Assembly: GCA_014155875.1 (NCBI GenBank)
Contig: JACEFZ010005141.1
Location: 866,001-930,000 of the forward strand
Direction: 5' to 3'
Length of the DNA: 64,000 nucleotides
Origin: Cepaea nemoralis
Lineage: Eukaryota > Mollusca > Gastropoda > Stylommatophora > Helicidae
In this document: one piece after another, positions 55,375 to 64,000 of the stretch
How positions within the stretch are numbered: position 1 is the first letter of the stretch
Layout: every line of letters begins with the position of its first letter
The notes under the pieces: generated by a model
What the model saw: only the letters and a program-made list of their open reading frames with translations
Database searches by the model: none
What the model was told of the DNA's origin: nothing
Made by a program: the position numbers and the translations under genes

Positions 55375-55595
55375 GGACAGTGGCGGCTTGCTAGCGAAGC
55401 TGATAGCAAACAGCACTGGTAATGCCATAAGCAGTCAGCCGCGGCTTCGATTCCTGGGCTCATTGCTTGCCTAAGTCATTGAAAAATTGGCCACCTATTC
55501 CTCTTTGCTTTCAGGCCTACAAAATGTGAGGGCAATATCTCATCACAGACCCATAGCAGAAAATTGGTTTCAGACAAAATTATCTATTTTTCTTT
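55375..55595 (+). repeat. SINE group S6, tRNA-derived
   Basis: AGTGGCGGCTTGCTAGCGAA (A-box region) and GCGGCTTCGATTCCTGGG (a strong B box) are about 50 bp apart. The body runs to about 55590. Only one copy was seen in the window. Confidence 0.65.
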
Positions 55596-55654
55596 TATGA
55601 GGTGAGAGGATGGATATAGGGCACATCTATATCAAATAATTTTGGCAATAACAA

Positions 55655-55910
55655 TCAAACAGTTGCATATCCTTTACAGAACGTAGCAGTCAACCCCAGC
55701 ATTTTTTGGCTATTTGTGATTCCTGGGCAAATTTATGTTCAGTAGTGTGCCATTGCTTTCTAAACGACCAGTACCCATACCATTTCATAAAAAACTAGCA
55801 TAAGGCAGTCTGCTGCCAAATCGCTCACAGCTGTGTTTCAAATGCAGGTATGCAGGATTACGAACTGCATCCGTAACCCCTTTGCCACAGAGCGGGCAAT
55901 TATAATTATA
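55655..55910 (-). repeat. SINE group S1, copy
   Basis: On the minus strand it has an AGCTGTGAGCGATTTGGCAG head, an AGAAAGCAATGGCACACTAC block and an ATCCTTTACAGAAC-type end at 55660. Confidence 0.65.
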
Positions 55911-55969
55911 CTCAATTGCTCATTTTGGTGAATAAAATGAATTCCTTATGTAAACAGTTTTAAACTGGA

Positions 55970-57960
55970 ATCTCATCTCATTTCATGTCATTATGTTCCT
56001 CTTGTACCTTGCGGTGTCGATGTGAAGTATAAACAGCAGGTGAGTGCCCGCTTATAGGCTTCATGTATCGATATTCCCATGGACTCTGCCTCTATCGTTT
56101 ACGTGGTCGGCCTCTTCCTCTGCTTCCCTCTGGTCTGTACATCATTGCTTATTGTGGTATACTATTAGTTGGTAACCTACTTACATGGCCAAACCATTTG
56201 ACTTGCTGCCTTCTAATTAAATCTAGTGCAGCTATAAACCCCCCCCCCCCCCCCCATTAAATTCTCTGCACTTCTCTATTATTAAACTCATTATTAGTGA
56301 CGACAATAATCTCTGCCTTCTTACAATTTAGTTCTAACCCTAGTTTTTCACTGCGTACAATAACCGTATCTACTAAATGTTGTAGATCATATTCATTGTC
56401 TGCAATTATTACTTATCATCTGCATATTTAATGTTATTGATGTTATGTCCCCCAATGGTGATTCCTCTCATTTCTTCTAAATTTCTAAAAATATTTTCAC
56501 TGTGTAGAGAAAAATGATCTGGAGACATTACACATCCCTGTCTCACACCTCTCTTAATAGGCTGATATTGACCTACTTTATGATCAATCCTTATGGCAGC
56601 TTGTTGTTTTCAATATATGTTTTTTACAAGTCTAAGGTCTTTCCCATCAATCTGTAGATCTGCAAGCATCTTCATCATGTTGACATGTCTTACTTTACCG
56701 AAAGCCTTTGTGTAGTCAATGAACCAAAGATGTAGGTCTTTGTTTACTTCTGTTGAATGCTCAATTAATGGTCTCAGCAAATACACAGCATTTAATGTGC
56801 CTTTGCCTTCTATGAACCCACATGGTTCTTTCCTTATTTTAGGTTGCATTTTCTTCCTAACTCAGCTCCGACCGATTTGTGCAGCAGACCGTGACGCGTT
56901 GTGTTATTATGTGTTAGTATGGGAGCCAGTCGTTCAGCATTCAATGGCAAACTAGTGAGCATAAAACTTGCCCAGTACATCAGCAGCAGCTGAAAAATGC
57001 TGGTGTTGACTGCAACGTCCTGTAAGGGATATGCAACATAATATATATATATATATTTCTTCCTAACTCTTTGCATGATTCTTAGAAAAATCTTCGTGAT
57101 GTGGCTCACTATCCTCACTGTTCGATGTTGATCACTTTCCACAACTTCTGATTTCTATGGGATTGTAATAAATACAGAATTACATAATTCAGGAGGTATA
57201 TCTTCAGTATCATATATTGTGTTCAGCAAGGTGATCTGGTCTTTTCCATATTCTTCTAAGGCATTAATCATTTCTGTTATGATATTGTCTGGACCTGGGG
57301 TCAGTTTTCATATGGTTAAGAGCATACTGAACCTCCACTCTCAAAATGTATGGTTCTTCATTATTAAACAGAATACCTTATTTTTGTGTTGTCATAAAGG
57401 TCTTTCACATAATCTGACCAAGAATGTAAAATCTGAACTTTTTCTCTTATGATTTTGCCATCTTTGTTTTTAGGCAATCCGTTGATGTGCATGTTCTTTT
57501 CTTAGTGATGTCATTAATTCTTTTGTGCATTAATTTGTTATTCCAGGTATTGTGTTGATTTTAAATTTTCCTGAATTTTTCTCCAGCCATGCTTCTTTTG
57601 CCTCTTTGCACAATTTCCTAATTTTCTTGTGAATCTCTTCATATTTTTCATGGTTAATTTTTTAATTTCTTCTTAATTCCATTAATTTTAAGAAATCTTC
57701 CATCATCCATTTCTTATGTCCCATCATCTTCATTTTTTGGCATAGTTGTTATTGTAGCCTTGCTGACTGAGTTCTTCAGTATTTCCAATTGGTCCCTGAT
57801 ATCTTGAAATAGAATTTCCAGATCTGACAATGCATCAAATCTGTTCTGTTCTTTATCTCTATGTTGAATTAATCTTTTATCTCCTCACTCTTCAGTGCAT
57901 ATAAATCAAATGTTGTGTTTCTTGGTGTATATTTGACCTTTTTTTAATTTTACATCAAAA
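55970..57960 (-). mobile_element. Family B-like retrotransposon, decayed, split by a SINE
   Basis: The minus-strand reading from the right shows a linker (NTTFDLYALKSEEIKDKLIQ, DDGRFLKINGIKKKLKN), then the RT: EPCGFIEGKGTLNAVYLLRP, EVNKDLHLWFIDYTKAFGKV and YQPIKRGVRQGCVMSPDHFS. A lost YADD region and GLELNCKKAEIIVVTNNE follow, then a poly-C run at 56239-56255 on the plus strand. The C-terminal VKWFGHVSRLPTNSI and GSRGRGRPRKR lead into the group D end with its GAGAT tail. It has many stops. It ties group D ends to a family B relative. Confidence 0.75.
56850..57069 (+). repeat. SINE group S1 with 14-bp target duplication
   Basis: TTTCTTCCTAACTC at 56850-56863 and 57056-57069 flanks a 192-bp S1 copy with the AATGGCAAACTAGTGAGC block, GTTGACTGCAACGTCCTGTA, an AAGGGATATGCAAC end and an (AT)n tail. 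It splits the family B-like element. Confidence 0.9.
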
Positions 57961-58589
57961 TCATAACAACATCAAGAGTTATTTATTGATATCAAGTTAA
58001 TTTAAATTCATCATCTTCAAGATGATTCAGCCAGAAATGTTCAATTGAAAAAGAGCACATTATGTATATTCCACAGAATTGACTATTTCTCTTTATTGTG
58101 ATGTAAATCTATTTAACTGAAAATTATTTTCCTTGAGAAAGTAATAATGTGCTTGAAACTGTTATCAGAAGCATTGAGAATGTAAAGTTCATCTAAATAA
58201 AAATAAAAATGTACAAATATAATATTTACATTCTGAGTGTACTACTCCATTAAAGAAAAAGGTAATGTAAATGTAGACATGTGAGAACTGTATGATATTT
58301 GTTTAAGTGCTAAAGTACAGCCGAGACAGCCTCGATAATGATTTTCAGTTTCAGTACAGGTGCTCGATTGTCAAGACTGACCTTGAAAATTCAATGAACT
58401 ATATGGACCTGTCCAGTGTGTATGTGTTTGTGAATACCTTCAGAGCACATTTCGTGTACTGTATTCAATGAACAATAATTGAATGCTCAAATACATCAAA
58501 GCATTATCTATTAGTCAATTCCAGCTGTTGCTATGTAAACAGAAGGACTTCCTGTTTAGTGTTAGATTTCCTTGGAAATAATGTTCTAC
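57961..58589. other. Intron, nothing recognised
   Basis: AT-rich. No gene or repeat class identified. Confidence 0.5.
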
Positions 58590-58705
58590 ATATTCGAACA
58601 ATATCAGCGACTGTGTACTTAGTATTTCAGCCAAAGTATTGTTTATTTCTTTACTTCATATGATATATAACTCTACAGTATTGCACCTGATGAGATGCAA
58701 CGAAA
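58590..58705 (+). repeat. Unclassified dispersed repeat R1, copy 2
   Basis: Partner of 50260-50378 in the same orientation. It shares ATTCGAACAATA, GTATTTCAGCCAAAGT and CATATGATATATAACTCT. Confidence 0.65.
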
Positions 58706-58823
58706 AATGCCAGGCAAGAAATTGTGCAATATTTTGTTTATGGTGTATGTGTTTACATTAAAGTTTGACAAAAATTTAACTCTCCAAAATGGAAACTTAA
58801 TGTAAAATCTATATAAAACACAC

Positions 58824-58930
58824 TTTGACAAAACACTTTCAGCCCAGTCTAGCATGTTCTGTTTTGGAAGTGGTGCTTTCTTCTTAGGTTCTCCTTCACT
58901 GGCAGGAACAATATTGAAAGTCTCTTCAAT
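58824..58930 (-). CDS. SYNE1: Nesprin exon: inter-CH linker and start of CH2
   Basis: This exon encodes 35 codons plus two bases. It opens IEETFNIVPASEGEPKKKAP, a charged linker like the one that follows the last CH1 helix in nesprins, and ends NMLDWAESVLS plus AA, the first helix of CH2. The acceptor is TTCTTTCAG and the donor is AA|GTGTGT, a legal but weak site. The two leftover bases join the G that opens the exon at 53550 to make a lysine codon, giving SVLSKKYGLHIKDFG across the junction. The next upstream exon, which should end CH1, was not found up to 64000. Confidence 0.8.
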
Positions 58931-59329
58931 CTGAAAGAATAAATGGCACAACCTTATCATGCTCACTGAGAATATCACACATTATAGACAAGAAATCTGG
59001 CTCCTTTATACCAGAAGTCTTATTCTGTTATAGTTATTATTCAGGGAACAGCATATATATGCCTCATTCATTGCATAGTTATGTAAAATCAAAGCTGACT
59101 AATTTTAGGGCCCTAAAAGTATGCAGAATATTTGACATTTTAATTACATACTAACTGGCTAACTTTAGGGCTTAGAAAATCTGCAGAAATATAATATATA
59201 TTGACAAATTCAGCATTTATGAAATGGCTAACTCTAGGGAGCCAAAAATCTGCACCAATATAATGTATTTTGACATGTTAGTATTTATTTTACCTCAGCC
59301 AATCATCTGGAATTGATTTTGTCTTAACC

Positions 59330-59645
59330 AGATATGCCAATAGAAGATTTGTAACAGACAGTAAAGTAATACCAAGCATAAGAATTGACAAAGACCATTA
59401 CCCTGTTGTCTTATATCTGAGATATGCAATTGACCAAAAAGTACCTTGCACAGCGACCTCAGAAGTAATCATTACAAAGAAAATAGAGGATGCAGAGATA
59501 AAACAAAGTATTAAACAAGAGATGGAAACAACACTCAACAAACAACGAGAAAACTGGGAAAACACCAAAGCAAGTTGACATTATTTTCAAACAATACAAC
59601 TGAAGATGATAGAAAGTAAATTAGACATTATGCAAAAAGGGGACA
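59330..59645 (+). pseudogene. Endonuclease C-terminal and linker fragment of an RTE-like element
   Basis: It encodes RRFVTDSKVIPSIRIDKDHY, PVVLYLRYAIDQKVPCTAT and IEDAEIKQSIKQEMETTLNK, resembling the final SDH strand of an APE endonuclease (SDH replaced by KDH) and the following charged linker. No upstream or downstream domains remain. Confidence 0.55.
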
Positions 59646-60134
59646 AGTAGATGTAAAAGGTTGGTTTGGGGCCACTATGTGTGCGGGGTCAGCAAGAGGG
59701 AAGGTCATGCCAGCTGGTGGGGCTAACCCGCATTCCATCCACTCGTTTTTTTTTAAAACCTTGCTACTAGCCTTCGAGCCTTGATATAGTTCAACGTCAT
59801 CAGAAATAATTTTAAACTCATCTGAGAATTTGTAATGACTATTAGCTGTTGAAATATGCTGATGATTTAAGTAAATTTTTGTTTTGGTCACTTGCATCAC
59901 TGCAGCATGCTTTGCTACCTTAGCAGCACACTTGTGATTTATTGCAGCACAGGATAAGTCTATAATGAAGCCCCCACCCATAGTGCAGACATTGCAATGG
60001 CAGAAAGAGCTCCAAACCTGATAGTTGCAACTCTCTTTGGTATTGTGCCGTTTTGCCAAGTTGCATCGAAAGAGCAACAGTATGGGCTGCCGGATGGCAT
60101 TGCATATACATATTGTATAACATGCATGGTGTGT

Positions 60135-60335
60135 GGAGAGCGCAGGTCTAGTGCACATTGGTGTGGGAATCTGGTGCGCAGAGTGGTGCGCGGAGTTGCG
60201 CTTACGAGTAGATGCACCCTCAGTGCTTCCGAAGAGGCAAGTGTGCAAAAGCACATAGGTACATGGAGGGGCATCGAAAGATCTCCATGACAACAGGCTT
60301 GGTCCGTTGTCTTCGAGTGTGACGAAGCCACTGGA
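60135..60335 (-). repeat. Unclassified dispersed repeat R2, copy 1
   Basis: On the minus strand, CACACTCGAAGACAAC, ACCAAGCCTGTTGTCATG, TTTCGATGCC and CTCCGCGCACCACTCTGCGC match 63655-63850 on the plus strand, so the pair is inverted. No coding domain recognised. Confidence 0.7.
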
Positions 60336-60668
60336 GGTGCATAAAAAGAAGATTTGAGATCAGGCCACCATCATGGGAAGACCTTCTGCCAACACTGAAA
60401 TTTTCAGCAGAAACAGCACAAGACAGGCCTTTTTAAAGTATTATTTCCATGGGTTGATACAGTGCTGCAGTGGGCGGTATGTAGGTAGGAGGAGCAGTTG
60501 GCATGGCAGGCACATAAGCTTGTATGTTGGGCTGGTCAAGCCAGCAACTCAATGAGAACTGGGCAATGAATTTGCAGGCATGAAACTGGTGAATGCGGTG
60601 TGGACCTCTTCTCACCCACGTTTCATCCACTTAATGTTTAAAACCTTATATATGTATATATACTGAAC

Positions 60669-60806
60669 CATGCCTCCAAAAGCTTATGCGTTCAACAAGG
60701 ATACTGAATACCAGATGGGTGGGTTGTACATACAGAAAGAATACAATTTGCATGACCCGGACATACATGTGTCACAAGCAAAGCTTGTAGCTTCCAGGCG
60801 TCTTTA
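60669..60806 (+). other. Small ORF of unknown nature, 45 codons
   Basis: ATG to TAG, encoding MPPKAYAFNKDTEYQMGGLY and then IQKEYNLHDPDIHVSQAKLV before a basic end. Too short to interpret, with no recognised family. Confidence 0.2.
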
Positions 60807-62127
60807 GCTTGTACAGACTGCTATATGTTGAGTCCAACCACCTTGTACAGGCATGGAGCAGCATCCTGATGCAGTTCTGGCAAAACTGGGTCAACGTTGT
60901 AGTTTGATATACCAAACCGGGAAGTTGAATTAGTTTTACCAGAACTGTGGGGTGGTTTAGGTGATTGTGAGCTTTCTGACTTCTTATTTTATCACACGCA
61001 GTGCTGCAGTCACCTCCTCATCTAGTTGCTGCAGCTCTCTTTAGTGTTGTGTCTTTTTGTGTGGATTTCTGGCATCTCCATGAATGGCCGGAAACTGACC
61101 CATCAACTGTATCTGCTGCAAGTGAGAGACAAACTCCATGGCACAGTCTCGCCAATTGCTCAAGTAAGGTCGTTGCTTCTGTGCATCTGGTATATGGCAG
61201 CTATACTGTTGCACTTTCACATGCACCTCTGTAAGACTAGGCATGAATGGGTTTGTCTCGTGTCCCTAATGGGTATCTTTCTCTAACTGGTAATTTCAAT
61301 TCTACCAAGGCATCTGCATTCTCTCATAAAGCTCCTCTGCTGCTGTGCAAAAGTTTTAATTTTCATTTTGCTAGCTGCAGTTCTGGCACAACGATAGCTT
61401 GTTGGTAACTCCCTTTGCTAGGCACTTTAGTAACCGATTACCATATGTTAACGAAAATATATTAACGGTTTTGTTCGGCAACTATTTCCTGTGTCTCCGT
61501 TTTAAGGTGGTTTAGAGTACTCATGATGTTAAATTCCACGATTATTTCAAGATTGAATTAAAACAGACACAGATTACTTGATATAGTTTTTCAAACCCCG
61601 TTTTGCCTTGAGCATTTCTGGCGCTTCGAGAATCCTTGTTATACCGGACAACCAGGCTGTCTATTCTAAGTGGTAAGTAAACCCGTAAATACCGTTTTAT
61701 GAGACTTACTACATTGTTTTACTATGCATTATCAAATTTAGCATCCATTTTTATATCTAGTTTGTAATTTTGGACCATTTATGTTGGCAATAAATGTCAC
61801 ACTGAAATTATGAAGATCGCATGCTATAATCAATGGTATTTCAATGGCCGGAGATGGAAGTTTTACTCCAACTAGGAACATTTAATATTATTATGGAATA
61901 TTCAGAGCGACAACAATGATAATGAATGCATCTTTACATTCAACACCCATTATTGTATGAATGTTTAATTTTTCATCACTCTCCATGGACTATATCATTG
62001 TTAATTTTTCATCTTTCCAACGGAATATGTGTTGTCAAAATCGACGCTGGCTGACAAAGCTCACGTGAAGTTCACGTGCGTCTGACGTCATACAGATGAC
62101 GTGAGATGGATATATCTGTGTGTGTGC

Positions 62128-62216
<89 letters not shown>
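62128..62216. repeat. (TA)n microsatellite, about 88 bp
   Basis: Uninterrupted alternating TA. The only apparent ORF across it is a YI repeat, an artefact. Confidence 0.98.
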
Positions 62217-62219
<3 letters not shown>

Positions 62220-62220
<1 letters not shown>

Positions 62221-63136
62221 GGCAGAGTTATGTTTCCTTGGGTTAGACAGGCCGGTTGTAAACCGATAGTTGTGCGAGTGTGTAGGTAGGGTCACAAAAA
62301 GTGAAAGGTCAAAATCGTTTTCCTTCATTATGCCCATTTTAAAGGATAAACTTACACACAAACATTAATATCTCAGCTTAAAATTAAGGTACAGACTTGA
62401 ATAAGTGCCAAGGAGCAAGTGCGACATAATGACGTAAATTAGATAGAGCAAAGAATCCCAGAACAGAAACGCTAGTAATGAGAAGGAAATGACATGACAA
62501 CAGAATCGTCACACGGCATTGTAAATAGAAACAACAGACTACTTGGGAGTTTCAACAAGGCGGCAGCTCATGTTAATTCTGCAACCATAGGTCGGCTAAA
62601 TATTGGCTTGATGGCGCTTCAGTGGCTGAATGAATGCTTGGAAAATGGAAGGAACAATCTATAGAAGCAACACTTATTATGGCCACGAATGATTAAGCAG
62701 GCAGACGCAGAAAACTAGACGTCTGCGAAGCGGCACGAAGGACACTTGGCGGATTGACAGAAGGTTTCCGCGAGGACGAACAAGGACATTATTGATCTTC
62801 GAACAGGGATGGCTTTGCAACAATCAGTAATCTTAAATATGTTATTCTTACGATCCAACCTGGACAGAACAGGTTACGTAAGCATTTAATTATTGTTTAT
62901 TCTTGTTAGCAAGCCTGTACGCTGCGACATTAAACGGCATCAGAACTGTAAAAGGTAATTGTCTGGACTTCGTCAATTTTGTTGGTTCGGCTTCTCATCT
63001 GCTGTTGCGTTCGAGCCGAATTGATTTATTTGCACAGTTCTTTTGGAATTCATTCTACACCCCGAGATATAGCATAGCAATAAGGTACCATTGGATTTTT
63101 TTTTTCAAGAGCTATCCAACTGTGCAGGTTATATAA
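62220..63136. other. Intergenic or intronic sequence, nothing recognised
   Basis: No gene or known repeat seen. Confidence 0.45.
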
Positions 63137-63346
63137 TTAAAAAGCAATTGAGAAAAAGTTACTAAAGTAGCTACCCTTTGCACATTTGGTACATGGATGT
63201 GGCCCAGGACACTTCCTCAATTGTGCAAGATGTTTTCCACAATAATATCCCAAGCAGGTCTTATTACACACAGTAGTGCTGCCGCAAGGGAGGGGGAGGG
63301 GGGGCAGCCACATTTGTTTCGTCCTTTCATTGTGTGATATACTCAA
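63137..63346 (-). other. Cysteine-rich ORF, unknown
   Basis: A 69-codon minus-strand ORF contains TTVCNKTCLGYYCGKHLAQL and RKCPGPHPCTKCAKG, six cysteines and one histidine spaced like a zinc-binding module. It has no nearby partner, its N-terminus is unremarkable, and the family is unknown. It could be a transposon remnant. Confidence 0.3.
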
Positions 63347-63654
63347 TACACATGAATCATTAAATAGTGAACATTGGGTTGTGGATGCCCCTACTCAAAC
63401 TGGAGGGGTGTCCTGCCCCTGGTCAAGTTTTGCGCCCACTGAACACAGGGAGGAAATGCGATTTGACGTGCCTCATGCGAGGCTGTTGATGTCTAACTGG
63501 CATCCTGTTTGACCATGTCACGGCACGCCCCAGATCTCAAGATGGCTGTATGTTTATACTGTAGTCTTTCCAAAGACTGCAGCTTCAGATCTTCCAATGC
63601 CCCTCCACATGCATGCATATCGGTACTATTGCATGGTGCCTGGCTGTCCCTGGC

Positions 63655-63850
63655 TGACTGCACTCCAGTGGATTTGTCACACTCAAAGACAACTAACCAA
63701 GCCTGTTGTCATGTTCATCGTTCGATGCCACTCCATGTGCAGCCAAGCTTTCACATGTGTGCCCCTAAAGGACCACCAGAGATGCAAACTACACAACTCA
63801 CGCCACTCTGTGCGTCAGATCCACACCAGACCTGCACTTTTACATCTACT
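63655..63850 (+). repeat. Unclassified dispersed repeat R2, copy 2
   Basis: It shares CACACTCAAAGACAACTAAC, CAAGCCTGTTGTCATGTTC, CTCACGCCACTCTGTGCG and AGACCTGCAC with the inverted copy at 60135-60335. Confidence 0.7.
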
Positions 63851-64000
63851 GGGCATAAGGAAAAAAGAATATTATGGTGGAATGAGCAAGTAAGTTAGCC
63901 AGATTGAAAAATTACATAATATCAAGAAACAAATGGAAAGAATGAAGATAAATATATTAGGGATTAGTGAAATGCAATAGCCAGGGGTGGGGAAAATTTT

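Larger units (their letters stand above)
4781..58930 (-). other. SYNE1: Nesprin gene segment, 13 coding exons (gene body)
   Basis: Joining 58824-58930, 53354-53550, 50008-50120, 49679-49819, 42733-42879, 40313-40477, 34772-34947, 28080-28279, 21485-21690, 20245-20562, 18914-19045, 17426-17617 and 4781-4948 on the minus strand gives 2262 nt, one open frame of 754 codons. Split codons meet correctly at every phase-1 and phase-2 junction. The product is most of CH2 followed by spectrin-like helices. Nesprins bind actin through paired CH domains and anchor in the outer nuclear membrane through a KASH domain, linking nucleus to cytoskeleton. Neither CH1 nor KASH is in the window. Introns run from 188 bp to 12.5 kb and hold nearly all the repeats described below. 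SYNE1 versus SYNE2 cannot be separated; invertebrates usually have one gene (Msp300, ANC-1). Dystonin, beta-spectrin and dystrophin are less likely because of the CH2 ending. Confidence 0.85.

Noticed and set aside
59628..60293. A 221-codon minus-strand gene
   Set aside because: No recognisable domain; part of it is repeat R2, whose other copy is not open in the same frame.
62035..62361. ORF with a long YI repeat
   Set aside because: It is the translation of the (TA)n microsatellite.
58931..64000. The CH1 exons of nesprin
   Set aside because: I looked on the minus strand for the CH1 ending (-W-IILYFQ-like before an AG/GT pair) and the KDG-LL motif and found neither; they probably lie to the right of the window.

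Overview
The window is animal nuclear DNA. It is AT-rich, with short exons, multi-kilobase introns, tRNA-derived SINEs and several transposon classes. I read it as a 54-kb stretch of one host gene on the minus strand, packed with repeats. No prokaryotic gene, CRISPR array or functional tRNA or rRNA gene was seen. The best taxonomic hint is a degenerate piece of 18S rDNA at 33703-34049. Its wording (for example AACTTTGTGCTGAT and TCGAGGTTCCTTAGATGACA) is what I remember from molluscs, especially cephalopods, rather than insects. A lophotrochozoan, probably a mollusc, is therefore my inference and is not proven.

Host gene. Thirteen minus-strand exons lie between 58930 and 4781. All have AG/GT borders and every junction keeps phase, giving a continuous 754-codon reading frame (2262 nt). 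The order is CH1-CH2 linker and start of CH2 (58.8 kb), core of CH2 (53.4 kb), end of CH2 (50.0 kb), then spectrin-type helical repeats (49.7, 42.7, 40.3, 34.8, 28.1, 21.5, 20.2, 18.9, 17.4 and 4.8 kb). The CH2 ending PDEKSIMTYVAQFL and the EFF-type spectrin exons match nesprin (SYNE1 / Msp300 / ANC-1), the actin-binding giant of the outer nuclear membrane. CH1 lies upstream, beyond the right edge, and the rest of the rod and the KASH end lie beyond the left edge.

Repeats. Family A is an APE-type, RTE-like non-LTR retrotransposon with a C-terminal C2H2 finger. It has one uninterrupted 1104-codon copy with a 15-bp target duplication (34984-38484) and decayed copies at 0.4-3.9, 7.4-10.2 and 18.35 kb. 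Family B is a second RTE-like group, present as fragments at 0-0.4, 3.9-4.6, 10.2-13.7, 18.4, 24.4-25.6, 51.3 and 56-58 kb. Family C is an RNase H-bearing, I-like non-LTR group with variable microsatellite tails (11.2, 15.3, 33, 40.6 and 41.7 kb). Mariner copies lie at 10.9, 15.8, 40.5 and 52.4 kb. There are also two hAT relics, a piggyBac-type deletion derivative with TTAA ends, and at least six SINE groups.

The most structured region is 43.1-49.6 kb. A 43-bp minisatellite of about 76 units, apparently grown from the 3' part of a SINE, is split near its left end by a hAT element that itself carries a piggyBac derivative. Other nests are family B > mariner > family C at 10.2-13.7 kb, family C > mariner at 15.3-17.2 kb, and mariner > family C at 40.5-41.6 kb. 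Several insertions lie within about 20-40 bp of nesprin splice sites. I found no clearly new biological system. The nested structure, the intact retrotransposon and the rDNA fragment are the parts most worth checking.
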